Shown here piece by piece: positions 17,553 through 25,415 of a DNA stretch of 64,000 nt; positions within the stretch are counted from its first letter, which is position 1; each line of letters opens with the position of its first letter. The DNA comes from Paenibacillus kribbensis. GTDB lineage: Bacteria > Bacillota > Bacilli > Paenibacillales > Paenibacillaceae. The notes under the pieces were generated by a model that made no database searches, was not told the DNA's origin, and worked only from the letters and a program-made list of their open reading frames with translations. The translations under genes and the position numbers were made by a program. The stretch covers positions 5,393,501 to 5,457,500 of the forward strand of contig NZ_CP020028.1 in NCBI RefSeq assembly GCF_002240415.1, read 5' to 3'.

Positions 17553-18926
17553 TTATTTTATCCGATCCAGTTCCTTCTGGGCCTTCTCCTTGGCTTCCTT
17601 CAGAGCCTGCTCAGCAGGAACTTTATTGATCTGTACTTGATCAGCCGCATCCTTCAGCGCATCATTGATCTTGCCTCCGGTCGGATCCTGGAACGGAGCA
17701 GAAGCATGAGAAGCCTGCTGGAGCGGAATTTTGATCTGCGGGTTCTTCTCACTGAACTTTTTGAAATCAGGGTCTTCCTGGGCAGACTTACGAACCGCAA
17801 TATAACCCGTATTCATGGACCAGGAAGCTGTATTCGACGTTTTAGAGAAATATGTCAGCCACTTATACGCTGCTTTTTGCTGTTCCGGGCTTGCTTCAGC
17901 GGGGATACCTGCCATTAATGCACTTGCTACAGGTTTACCTTGACCAATGCCCTTCCAGCCCGGCTGTTCCATGGCTGCTACGACATTAAAGTCCAGGTCG
18001 CCCTGGTCACCACTGGAGCCGGTGTAACCTGCTGCCTTATTTTTCATGACATCATCAATCGTTTTGTACCAGTACTCCCAACCTTGACCACCAGAGTGAA
18101 TACCCATGATCTTGTCCTCATGAATCCATTTGCTGAACAGATCCCAAGTCTCAATCCATTCCGGTGAATCAATCATCACCGTCTTGCCGTCATCACTCAG
18201 GATTTTCCCGCCCTTGCTAAGCACGGCGTCGACCATGTTATCACTGCCCCACATCGGCTCCCAGCCATAGAAGGTTGTCTGGCCATTCTCACGTTTGCTC
18301 ATCTTTGCTGCTGCATCGGCCAGGGCTTCCCAAGTCGTCAGACTGGCTGGATCAATACCATGCTGCTTCAGCGCGTCCTTGCGGTAATACATGATCTGCG
18401 TCGTTCCGTACATCGGCAAGAAATATTGCTTCCCATCTACCTGCCCCTGTTTCAGAAAGGTCTCAACAAAATCCTCTTTGTTGAAGCTTTGATCGGCTGC
18501 GATCATCTCATCCATTGGAGCATAATAGCCTTTGTGAGCCCATTCGATATTAGAGCTCAGTACAGCCGCAGGTACCTTTTTGGATGCAATTGCCGCCTGC
18601 AGCTTCCTTTCCGTCTCGGTGTAATCAGCTTGTACAATTCCTTTGACAATGACTTCGCTCTGGGACTTATTGAAGGCGTCGATTTTTTCCTTCATGTTAT
18701 CTCCCAGTTTCCCGCCCAGGCCATACCAGAACTCAATCTCGACTGGACCCTTTGATGCGGAATCAGCTCCATTCGCAGCCGAACCTGAATGGGTTGGACC
18801 ACCAGCGGTTGAGGGACCACACGCTGTAATTAAGGCAAAACTTGCAGCCAGCACCAGTGACATGCCGCCTCTCCATCCGAGCCTTATTTTTTCCTTCCAT
18901 TTCATACGTGCTTGGCCTAACTCCAT
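17553..18926 (-). CDS. ABC importer solute-binding lipoprotein (CUT1 type)
   Basis: 457 residues. A lipoprotein signal (hydrophobic core, then LITAC) puts the acylated Cys at residue ~36; a Ser/Ala/Gly-rich linker follows. The mature domain is a family 1 extracellular solute-binding protein: EIEFWYGLGGKLGDNMKEKIDAFN at its start, VDGKQYFLPMYGTTQIMYYRKDAL in the middle and KAAYKWLTYFSK near the end. These resemble UgpB, which binds glycerol-3-phosphate and glycerophosphocholine, but sugar binding is equally possible by eye. It follows two permease genes, and no ATPase is in the operon, so a shared MsmX-type ATPase is expected. The ATG follows AGGAGG. Confidence 0.88.
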   Translation of the reverse strand: MELGQARMKWKEKIRLGWRGGMSLVLAASFALITACGPSTAGGPTHSGSAANGADSASKGPVEIEFWYGLGGKLGDNMKEKIDAFNKSQSEVIVKGIVQADYTETERKLQAAIASKKVPAAVLSSNIEWAHKGYYAPMDEMIAADQSFNKEDFVETFLKQGQVDGKQYFLPMYGTTQIMYYRKDALKQHGIDPASLTTWEALADAAAKMSKRENGQTTFYGWEPMWGSDNMVDAVLSKGGKILSDDGKTVMIDSPEWIETWDLFSKWIHEDKIMGIHSGGQGWEYWYKTIDDVMKNKAAGYTGSSGDQGDLDFNVVAAMEQPGWKGIGQGKPVASALMAGIPAEASPEQQKAAYKWLTYFSKTSNTASWSMNTGYIAVRKSAQEDPDFKKFSEKNPQIKIPLQQASHASAPFQDPTGGKINDALKDAADQVQINKVPAEQALKEAKEKAQKELDRIK

Positions 18927-18957
18927 TGTGATTCCTCCTATATAATGGTTATAAAAA

Positions 18958-19797
18958 TCAATTCTTGTTTACGCCAGCAGTCATGTTCACACTCTGCATG
19001 ATCGTTTTCTGGGTAAACATGAATATAACAAGCAGCGGTGCGATGGTGAATGCACTGGCAGCCATAATCTGCGGCCACGCCAGTCCATAGGCCCCTCCTT
19101 CCACAAAAAAGCTGCGCAGACCGGCCGATACTAATTGCAGATTCGGGTCCTTGGTAATGAGCATCGGCCAGAAGTAGTTGTTGTACTGGTCGATGAACGT
19201 AATCAATACCATCACGGCAAAGGTCGAGCGAACCAGCGGCGCTATAATGGTCCACAAAATACGGAAGTGAGAAGCTCCATCCAATTGTCCAGCTTCCACC
19301 AGTTCGTGAGACACCTGCAGGAATGCCTGCCGGATCAGGAAAATGGAGAAAACACTGACACAGTTGGTTACGATCAATCCCGTATAGGAATCCAGCAGTT
19401 TAAGCTCGCTGAGAACCAGATAGCCAGGCAGATAGACGGCTGTACTCGGAATCATGTAGCCTACCAGAATCAGTCCAGTGAGTATACCTTTCATGCGAAA
19501 ACGCATATGGGTGAGTGCATAGGCCATCATGCTGGAATTAACAATCTGCAACAGACAGATCGCCGCTGCTACAAACGTACTGTTCAGCATGTAGCGAGCA
19601 AATGGGGCAGAATTCCATGCATCCATATAATTGCTCCAGCGGAACGCTTCTGGCCAGAACGTTGGCGGGAACTGCCATATCTCGTCATTGGTCTTGAAAC
19701 CGCTGATGGCCATCCAATAGAAAGGAAATGCCACAGTCAGACTGATCATGCCAAGCAGCAGGTAACGGATTACTTTACTTAGAGCTGTCATATTCAT
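18958..19797 (-). CDS. ABC importer permease (UgpE/MalG type)
   Basis: About 279 residues with six membrane spans. The EAA loop contacting the ATPase is present (ELVEAGQLDGASHFRILWTI). The first span is YLLLGMISLTVAFPFYWMAI, and the C terminus (KTIMQSVNMTAGVNKN) is the usual UgpE/MalG end. The start ATG at 19797 shares one base with the stop of the upstream permease (TGATG), so the two are coupled. An upstream in-frame start would overlap that gene by ~57 bases and lacks a ribosome site. It forms the import channel with the neighbouring permease. Confidence 0.9.
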   Translation of the reverse strand: MNMTALSKVIRYLLLGMISLTVAFPFYWMAISGFKTNDEIWQFPPTFWPEAFRWSNYMDAWNSAPFARYMLNSTFVAAAICLLQIVNSSMMAYALTHMRFRMKGILTGLILVGYMIPSTAVYLPGYLVLSELKLLDSYTGLIVTNCVSVFSIFLIRQAFLQVSHELVEAGQLDGASHFRILWTIIAPLVRSTFAVMVLITFIDQYNNYFWPMLITKDPNLQLVSAGLRSFFVEGGAYGLAWPQIMAASAFTIAPLLVIFMFTQKTIMQSVNMTAGVNKN

Positions 19798-20672
19798 CAA
19801 TAGTGCACCAGGCGTCGGCCAAGCAGGAAGGATATCCCTGATAGCAATACGCAAATCAGAATAATAACGACGGCAATGCCAGAAGCTTCGCCTACATTGA
19901 ATGATTCAAACGCAGACTGATAATACATGTAAAGCAGTGTCCTTGTTGCCCCAGCCGGCCCTCCCTGTGTCATCACATTAATCTGGTCGTAGGCCTGAAG
20001 CGACTGAATCGTAAGGATGATGGACAAGAAGAATGTTGTTGGCGAAATCAACGGTAAGGTGATACTCCTGAATTTGTCCCAGCTGCCTGCCCCGTCAATC
20101 GACGCCGCTTCCAGCAAATCGGATGGCAGGTTACGCAAGGCTACCAGGTAAAATACCATTGACCAACCAATTGATTTCCACAGCGTAACGATCAGGACAG
20201 CTACAAGTGCCCAATTCGGATCTTGAAGCCAGCCAATCGGGGAAATTCCGAGCCAGCCGAGCAAAAGATTCGCGAGGCCTACCCGGGGCTCGAAAATCCA
20301 TGACCATGCAATGGAGACGGCTACGGTTGGCGTGACCCAGGGTGAGAACAGCAATGTCCGAAACAGACCAGACGATTTAATATTTCTGTTCATTAAAAGG
20401 GCCAGCGCCAGTCCACCAACAATCGTTGGTATAACACTCCCAAGGCCAAATAACAGAGTCACTTTCAGAGACTGATAAAATTCAGAATTCGTTAACAGAT
20501 AGGTGTAATTCTCCAAACCAACAAACCGTTTTTCCGGACTCATAAAATCCCAATCTGTAAAACTCAGATAAACAATGTATCCTAATGGTCCCAGCCAAAA
20601 AACCAGTAGTGGGATCAAAGCAGGTAGGGTGAAAAGAATCGCTTCTGTCTCCCTCCATAGTCTCACACGCAC
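19797..20672 (-). CDS. ABC importer permease (UgpA/MalF type)
   Basis: 291 residues with six spans. It begins with VRVRLWRETEAILFTLPAL; the P2-type segment FVGLENYTYLLTN and the EAA loop (DLLEAASIDGAGSWDKFRSI) are clear. It is the first gene of the importer/phosphatase operon. I place the start at the GTG at 20672, eight bases after AAGGAG; an ATG 34 codons earlier would cover the promoter region and has no ribosome site. The substrate is set by the binding protein; see that entry. Divergent from the GbsR-type regulator. Confidence 0.88.
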   Translation of the reverse strand: MRVRLWRETEAILFTLPALIPLLVFWLGPLGYIVYLSFTDWDFMSPEKRFVGLENYTYLLTNSEFYQSLKVTLLFGLGSVIPTIVGGLALALLMNRNIKSSGLFRTLLFSPWVTPTVAVSIAWSWIFEPRVGLANLLLGWLGISPIGWLQDPNWALVAVLIVTLWKSIGWSMVFYLVALRNLPSDLLEAASIDGAGSWDKFRSITLPLISPTTFFLSIILTIQSLQAYDQINVMTQGGPAGATRTLLYMYYQSAFESFNVGEASGIAVVIILICVLLSGISFLLGRRLVHY

Positions 20673-20748
20673 TTCGCACACTCCTTGTTGTTCAAATTTT
20701 GTTTTACATTGATGCGAAAATACTTCAAAACGTTCGTTTTTTCTCTTA

Positions 20749-20768
20749 TGTACAAAAATAATTGTACA
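20749..20768. promoter_or_regulatory. Palindrome between ABC operon and GbsR-type gene
   Basis: TGTACAA and TTGTACA form a perfect 7-bp inverted repeat with a 6-base spacer in the divergent promoter region. Nothing else in this 199-base gap is as symmetric; a shorter GTTAT/ATAAC pair lies at 20794-20809. This is the likely operator for the adjacent regulator (inference). Confidence 0.45.
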
Positions 20769-20871
20769 GCACATTTGAAAAATTTAATTCCTGGTTATGT
20801 TAAAATAACGGGAGTCATGTAAAATATGAAGAATTAAAAGGAAACCCCATCCTTATAGTAGAGGTGAGATT

Positions 20872-21423
20872 GTGGGTAAAGAGGTTATGGAGGATCAGAA
20901 TCAATCAGCGTTGCCTTGCCGGAATGAATTGAGGGAGAAAGTGATTGATGCAATTGCCAATACGATGGATTTGTACGGGGTCAATCATTCATTTGGCCAG
21001 TTGTATGGCATTATGTATTTCGAAGATAGGCCTATGACGCTGGAAGAGATGAAGACGTCTATGAACATGAGCAAGAGTAATATGAGTTACGCTGTACGTT
21101 CTCTTACCGAATCGCAAATGATATATAAATTGGAGGAAAAGCAGGAACGAAAGGACCTTTATTGGGCGGAGACCGACTTTTTTCGCACCTTTCAGAACTT
21201 CTTCGGAGCGAAGCTGCAAAGGGAAATTGACGTGATGGAGGAAAGTCTTCAAGAAGCTATCCCAGGACTATCCAAAATCATTCTGGCGGAAGCAACCCTG
21301 CCTGAAGAGAGGGAGAAAGCTTTGCAGGACCTGCATAAACTCCAGCATGCAGAGCGGTACTACATGTGGTTGCAGAAATTCGTAGACCAGCTGCGGAATG
21401 GTGCATTTTACGAAAATGCGTAG
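20872..21423 (+). CDS. GbsR/OpuAR-type winged-helix regulator
   Basis: 183 residues, matching the ~180 of GbsR. The N-terminal region NTMDLYGVNHSFGQLYGIMYFEDRPMTLEEM and the recognition helix KSNMSYAVRSLTESQMI, followed by RKDLYWAETDFFRTFQNFF, follow the GbsR pattern closely. Bacillus GbsR represses glycine betaine synthesis and uptake genes and responds to choline in an aromatic pocket; OpuAR is a paralogue. It is divergent from the ABC/phosphatase/SMR operon, which it probably represses through the palindrome at 20749-20768 (inference). The GTG start follows AGAGGTGA. A terminator follows. The ligand cannot be proved from sequence. Confidence 0.85.
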   Translation: MGKEVMEDQNQSALPCRNELREKVIDAIANTMDLYGVNHSFGQLYGIMYFEDRPMTLEEMKTSMNMSKSNMSYAVRSLTESQMIYKLEEKQERKDLYWAETDFFRTFQNFFGAKLQREIDVMEESLQEAIPGLSKIILAEATLPEEREKALQDLHKLQHAERYYMWLQKFVDQLRNGAFYENA

Positions 21424-21454
21424 ACTAAAAAGCAGACACGGAGAACAGACAGCA

Positions 21455-21502
21455 AAAAGAGTGAGCTTCGGGGCCAATCCAAACCTCGAAACTCACTCTT
21501 TT
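21455..21502. terminator. Bidirectional terminator
   Basis: AAAAGAGTGAG pairs with CTCACTCTTTT, with an added TTCG/CGAA inner stem. It lies between the convergent GbsR-type gene and ydjI-like gene. Confidence 0.85.
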
Positions 21503-21521
21503 CTTCACGAAAAATGATCAG

Positions 21522-22514
21522 TTACACGCTCAATTTCTGCCCACAATTCGGACAGAAGTTAGCTCCTTCGTTTTTGGTACCGCAATTTGGGCAAAAATTA
21601 GGCTTTTTATGGTCGCCAGAAGGAGTGGGGGCTTCAGATACAGGCCCAGTCTCAGCCGGTGGCTGTTGGCCAAGGTTCACATTTTTCATCATTTCATTCG
21701 CTATATTCATCTCCATCATCATACTCGCCATATCCGCAGCTGCTCCGCCGCCTTTTACGTTGCCAGATGCAATCCCATCCGTCATTGTCACCTGCTGATA
21801 CTTTTGCAGATTACCGATCATTTCATGAGAAGCTGTCTTCGTAATCATATCCTGGATCTCTTGCGGATAATTGAAGCTCATCACATGGAAGCCGGTAATC
21901 GTCATACCGTTGTCCATCACTTGCATGTCCAGGTCTTCTTGAATACCCTTCGAGATATCGGAAGCGTTCGCTTGCAAATTAAACATGTCCTTCCCTTCTC
22001 TGCTGATCCACTTCATTAACAGCTGATCCAGCACAGAAGTAATCCGAATCTTCACATCCTCAACCAGATAGCTCTCTTTCACCCCGGCGATCTTATCGAT
22101 GAGTGTAACATAATCGTTCACTTTAAAATTAAATGTGCCATTGGCACGAACAGGCATACCGCCCGGAAGCTGGGGAGTCGGGATCAGCACTGGATTCTGC
22201 GTCCCCCATTTGACAGTGAACTCCTTCGTATTAACGAACAAAACCTCCACCCTCATGCCGCTGTTAAATCCAAACTTGAACCCTTTTAATGTAGACAGAA
22301 ACGGGATAATGTCAGAGTCAATGCTATACGACCCCTCATTCTCAAAAATGCCCTCAATCTTGCCGTTATTTACAAAAATCGCGTCTTGGCCGGAGCGGAT
22401 AACCAGCTTGCTGCCTTTTTTAATCTCACGATTGCTCCACTTCCAAAAAATCATATCATCTCTGAATTCTTCCCACTCTACAACATTCGCAAATTGATTT
22501 CTAAAGAACCCCAT
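21522..22514 (-). CDS. ydjI: SPFH-domain protein with zinc ribbon (YdjI-like)
   Basis: 330 residues. The N-terminal ~240 residues are the SPFH-like/virion-core-type domain (MGFFRNQFANVVEWEEF, DAIFVNNGKIEGIFENEG, GYHVMSFNYPQEIQDMI-like segment). A linker rich in Met and Pro follows. The C terminus holds two Cys pairs (FCPNCGTKNEGANFCPNCGQ), a zinc ribbon. In B. subtilis, YdjI recruits PspA and YdjG/H to the membrane in the sigma-W envelope-stress response. It is the last gene of the pspA-ydjG-ydjH-ydjI operon here in the same order. Confidence in the symbol rests on that order. Confidence 0.87.
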   Translation of the reverse strand: MGFFRNQFANVVEWEEFRDDMIFWKWSNREIKKGSKLVIRSGQDAIFVNNGKIEGIFENEGSYSIDSDIIPFLSTLKGFKFGFNSGMRVEVLFVNTKEFTVKWGTQNPVLIPTPQLPGGMPVRANGTFNFKVNDYVTLIDKIAGVKESYLVEDVKIRITSVLDQLLMKWISREGKDMFNLQANASDISKGIQEDLDMQVMDNGMTITGFHVMSFNYPQEIQDMITKTASHEMIGNLQKYQQVTMTDGIASGNVKGGGAAADMASMMMEMNIANEMMKNVNLGQQPPAETGPVSEAPTPSGDHKKPNFCPNCGTKNEGANFCPNCGQKLSV

Positions 22515-22533
22515 GCTGCATCCATCCCTTCAG

Positions 22534-23328
22534 TTAAAATGATCCCCTGCTGCCGCTATGCGAATGACCGCCACTGGTGGTTCCGCCACCACCGCCTGAG
22601 CTGCTGCTACTGCTGCTCTTTTCAATCTTCCGTTTCGTTGTCGTTGTGTGAAGGTACATATCCCGATGCTCCAGAACCCCTGAAGTGCTTGCATCCTCGT
22701 AGGTCTGCCTATTTACCGTAACCCGACCGCCAGAATTGGAAACCATCTTGCCCACGATAATAGACGCCAATCCCAGTGCAATCGCCAAATGAAGCCAGCC
22801 TTTAAAAAATATACTGTCCGGATTCACCCCTGGGCGGATGGCCAAATATCTGTGCGCGCTCAAAATATACTTTTGAAATGCCAGTCCATAGTTGCCGTTC
22901 GTCAGATCCGGGGTAATCTCATAGCGTATTTTATCTAGCCTATCGTCATCCAGATACCGTTCTGCCTTATAAAATCCGGCCAGGTACACCTCTCTATTTC
23001 TCATATCCATCGTTAAAATGACCGCATTACCATGTGACCTGTCATACCCCGGTCCATGATCATCATAAAAATCCTGCGTCATTTTCATAACATCCATATT
23101 GTCGGGATTCATAGTAGTAACAATAATAATGTCCGTTTCTCTTTCGGCTCCGTATTGATTAGCCATAGCGTTCAACACGTCATACTCTTCCTGATTAAGC
23201 AGTCCTGCTTCATCATAAATCAGCGGCTTCATGTCTGTCGTAGCTGCTTCGCCCTTCATTTCCATCGGAACAGCCAGAAAAACAGTGAAGAACAACGCAA
23301 TGATAACAATCGCTCTAAGTCTTTTCAC
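22534..23328 (-). CDS. ydjH: TPM-domain membrane protein (YdjH-like)
   Basis: 264 residues from the GTG at 23328, which overlaps the ydjG stop (TAGTG) and follows GGGGG. Residues 1-28 form a signal peptide (KRLRAIVIIALFFTVFLAV...EA). The TPM domain (about 35-165) shows YDEAGLLNQEEYDVLNAMAN and VILTMDMRNREVYLAGF. One membrane span (about 185-205) is followed by a short cytoplasmic part ending in a Ser/Gly/His-rich tail with GGGGGTTSGGHSHSG. TPM proteins act in envelope or photosystem maintenance. An earlier ATG overlaps ydjG by 28 bases and gives a poor signal peptide. Confidence 0.85.
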   Translation of the reverse strand: MKRLRAIVIIALFFTVFLAVPMEMKGEAATTDMKPLIYDEAGLLNQEEYDVLNAMANQYGAERETDIIIVTTMNPDNMDVMKMTQDFYDDHGPGYDRSHGNAVILTMDMRNREVYLAGFYKAERYLDDDRLDKIRYEITPDLTNGNYGLAFQKYILSAHRYLAIRPGVNPDSIFFKGWLHLAIALGLASIIVGKMVSNSGGRVTVNRQTYEDASTSGVLEHRDMYLHTTTTKRKIEKSSSSSSSGGGGGTTSGGHSHSGSRGSF

Positions 23329-24359
23329 TAAGATCCCCCTCCCATGATCAGCCAAGTGATTAGCCTCAATGAAAAGAGAGTAATGCCGAAGATACCTGCA
23401 AACCAGGCCGTCACCTTGAACTTGCTAATCGGAGGCTTACCAACTACTTTACCCGTCTGGCCGTTCATCGCAAACGTATGCTCCAATTGGTTGTAATCAT
23501 AGTGTATGACCCATACCGGGAGCAGGACATAATCCGCTTGCTGTAATGTCGTATCAATTTGCTTTTCCGTGTAGTTCACGGACGTATACTCTGACACCGT
23601 AGATTGAATATAAGAATCAATATATTCCTTCACTTTGTCTTTCACTCGCGGGAAAAGCTCCTCTTCGTTATAGCTGTACTTCTCCGCAATATAGCCCGCC
23701 AGATATGGAGTTTTAAAGGGTTTTAGCTGATCGTAAGGAAACGGCTCCAATTTATCCATCAGCTCGTCATTCATTTTCTCCGCAGCATCAATCGGAACCT
23801 TCACATAATTCAGGCGGATTTTCCGATATACATCAAAATGCTGCGTTTCCTTATACTCGTAATCCCCGCTCGTATAGGTTCGTACTTTCATACCCTCGCC
23901 ATAAGCCTCAATTTTATTATGTAAATCATATAACCAGAAGGGCACATACATCCCGGTTATCCCCTTGATCCGATCTGCTGTCATGAACCGGTTTGGCGTC
24001 AGCCGACCATTCTTGCACCATTTTTTGAAAGCATCTATCGCTTCTTCCTTGCTGATCGAAAAAGGAATCACCTGCGCCGGAGCCAGTTCCCCGGTCAGTC
24101 GATCACCGAGAACCACGGCTGAACCGCAGAAGCTGCACACCGTTGCACTCGTCTCCATTTCAGTCATAATCACTGCTCCGCAGTTATTGCAATGATACTC
24201 CTGAACCTCATTTTCTGAAAAAATACGATTCATCAGAGGATCGGGAATGGATTCAATATTGTCCTCTCTCCCGCAACTATGACAGGATAACATCCCTGTC
24301 TCACCGTCAAAGACCATGCCACTACCGCAGTTGGGGCATTTGTATTCAATAACCGGCAT
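23328..24359 (-). CDS. ydjG: Zinc-ribbon membrane protein (YdjG-like)
   Basis: 343 residues. Two TFIIB-type zinc ribbons open the protein: CPNCGSGM...CHSCG (residues 8-32) and CNNCGAVI...CSFCGSAV (56-80). A long middle domain with the motif FTSGDYEYKETQHFDVYRKI-like segment and YVPFWLYDLHNKIEAYG follows. One C-terminal membrane span (TAWFAGIFGITLFSLRLITW) closes it. In B. subtilis, YdjG and YdjH form a membrane complex that works with YdjI and PspA. Encoded between pspA and ydjH with short gaps. The ATG has a GAGGTGAGC ribosome site. Confidence 0.86.
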   Translation of the reverse strand: MPVIEYKCPNCGSGMVFDGETGMLSCHSCGREDNIESIPDPLMNRIFSENEVQEYHCNNCGAVIMTEMETSATVCSFCGSAVVLGDRLTGELAPAQVIPFSISKEEAIDAFKKWCKNGRLTPNRFMTADRIKGITGMYVPFWLYDLHNKIEAYGEGMKVRTYTSGDYEYKETQHFDVYRKIRLNYVKVPIDAAEKMNDELMDKLEPFPYDQLKPFKTPYLAGYIAEKYSYNEEELFPRVKDKVKEYIDSYIQSTVSEYTSVNYTEKQIDTTLQQADYVLLPVWVIHYDYNQLEHTFAMNGQTGKVVGKPPISKFKVTAWFAGIFGITLFSLRLITWLIMGGGS

Positions 24360-24386
24360 CTGCTCACCTCTATCCTGTAGAAACTG

Positions 24387-25046
24387 TTATGATTCCTTGT
24401 TGTTTATTTTCTTTTTGATTGCAGCCAGTTCATCTTCAGCGTTCGTACTCTTCTCATATTGCGCAAATAAGTCATCCAAATTGTCCTTCGATTCTGCCCG
24501 AAGCTCGGCTATCGCCATCGCTTCATCATACGCCCTGCTCACCTTCTCTTCCATCGCTTCGAAAACAGAATCCTGGCTGCTCATGGAGTTCAAGGCTTGC
24601 TGTACTTTGGCAACCACCATTTTCCCTTTAAGCTCGGCACGCCGCGCCTCCAGCTGCCCCATATCGAACAACAATTTATCCTGCATTTGTTTCATACCTG
24701 CGGCGTTTGCCGAAGCTAAGTCATAGGAGGCTTGCAATTGTTCCAGCTTCTGCGCCTGCAAAGCTTTTCTCTCCAGAAACTTTCGAGCTTCCTCTTCATT
24801 TCCAGCTTTCACGGACTTACTGGCATAATGCTGGAGCTTATTAATCTCGGCTCTGCATTCATCCCATGCTCTTTTCGCCCTTCCCTCATCGGCTAATACC
24901 GAGGTAGTTTCCGCTCTCACCTTGCCCAGATCACTGCTCAAATTCCGCATATAATCGTCAATGGCCTTCTCTGGATCTTCCACCTTATCCAATATGGCGT
25001 TGACATTCACCTTCATAATATCCCTAAACCTCGACAAAATTCCCAT
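24387..25046 (-). CDS. pspA: Phage shock protein A / IM30 (PspA)
   Basis: 219 residues from the ATG at 25046 (MGILSRFRDIMKVNVNAILD), the standard PspA start; an earlier in-frame ATG adds 13 unrelated residues. The N-terminal amphipathic helix is followed by long coiled coils (about 25-180) rich in Glu, Lys and Ala (EDPEKAIDDYMRNLSSDLGK). PspA/IM30/Vipp1 proteins form ESCRT-III-like polymers that stabilise damaged membranes. It is the first gene of the ydjFGHI-like operon, in B. subtilis under sigma-W. A hairpin with a run of T on the same strand lies 126 bases upstream. Confidence 0.92.
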   Translation of the reverse strand: MGILSRFRDIMKVNVNAILDKVEDPEKAIDDYMRNLSSDLGKVRAETTSVLADEGRAKRAWDECRAEINKLQHYASKSVKAGNEEEARKFLERKALQAQKLEQLQASYDLASANAAGMKQMQDKLLFDMGQLEARRAELKGKMVVAKVQQALNSMSSQDSVFEAMEEKVSRAYDEAMAIAELRAESKDNLDDLFAQYEKSTNAEDELAAIKKKINNKES

Positions 25047-25171
25047 GATGACCCCCTTCGAAAGGACTACATCCCACCATATCATACATCAAATCCGGTA
25101 AAATTTGTTCATCATAGCTAAATTCCAAAAGCTAATCCCATTTAGCCATCCATCCTCACTACGCAGAAATC

Positions 25172-25225
25172 AAAAAAAATGCCTGAGCCCTGTCGAAATC
25201 ATACGTTCAGACACGGGGTCAGGCA
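25172..25225 (-). terminator. Terminator-like hairpin upstream of pspA
   Basis: Read toward pspA, TGCCTGACCCCGTGTC pairs with GACAGGGCTCAGGCA with small mismatches, followed by eight T. The next gene on the left runs the same way, and the gene on the right (25416) is on the other strand, so the hairpin ends no annotated gene. It could attenuate a pspA leader or end an unseen small RNA. No other feature is seen in 25047-25415. Confidence 0.6.
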
Positions 25226-25415
25226 CTTTGCATCGCATGAACAAATCATGTAGTTCATTTTCTTGTGACGCTCGAAGGACACATCCGCAATAAGACCAAG
25301 CCTATTTCGAACCTTGGGAGGTGTTTGACCAGACCACGCTAAATCCATTGAGTATATTGTTATTATTCATGTTATCCAAGGGCTTTTATAATCAATGGTG
25401 GAGGGGGAGATCACA

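Noticed and set aside
19798..19854. Longer N terminus for the second ABC permease
   Set aside because: It overlaps the upstream permease gene and lacks a ribosome site; the TGATG junction at 19797 is the usual coupled start.
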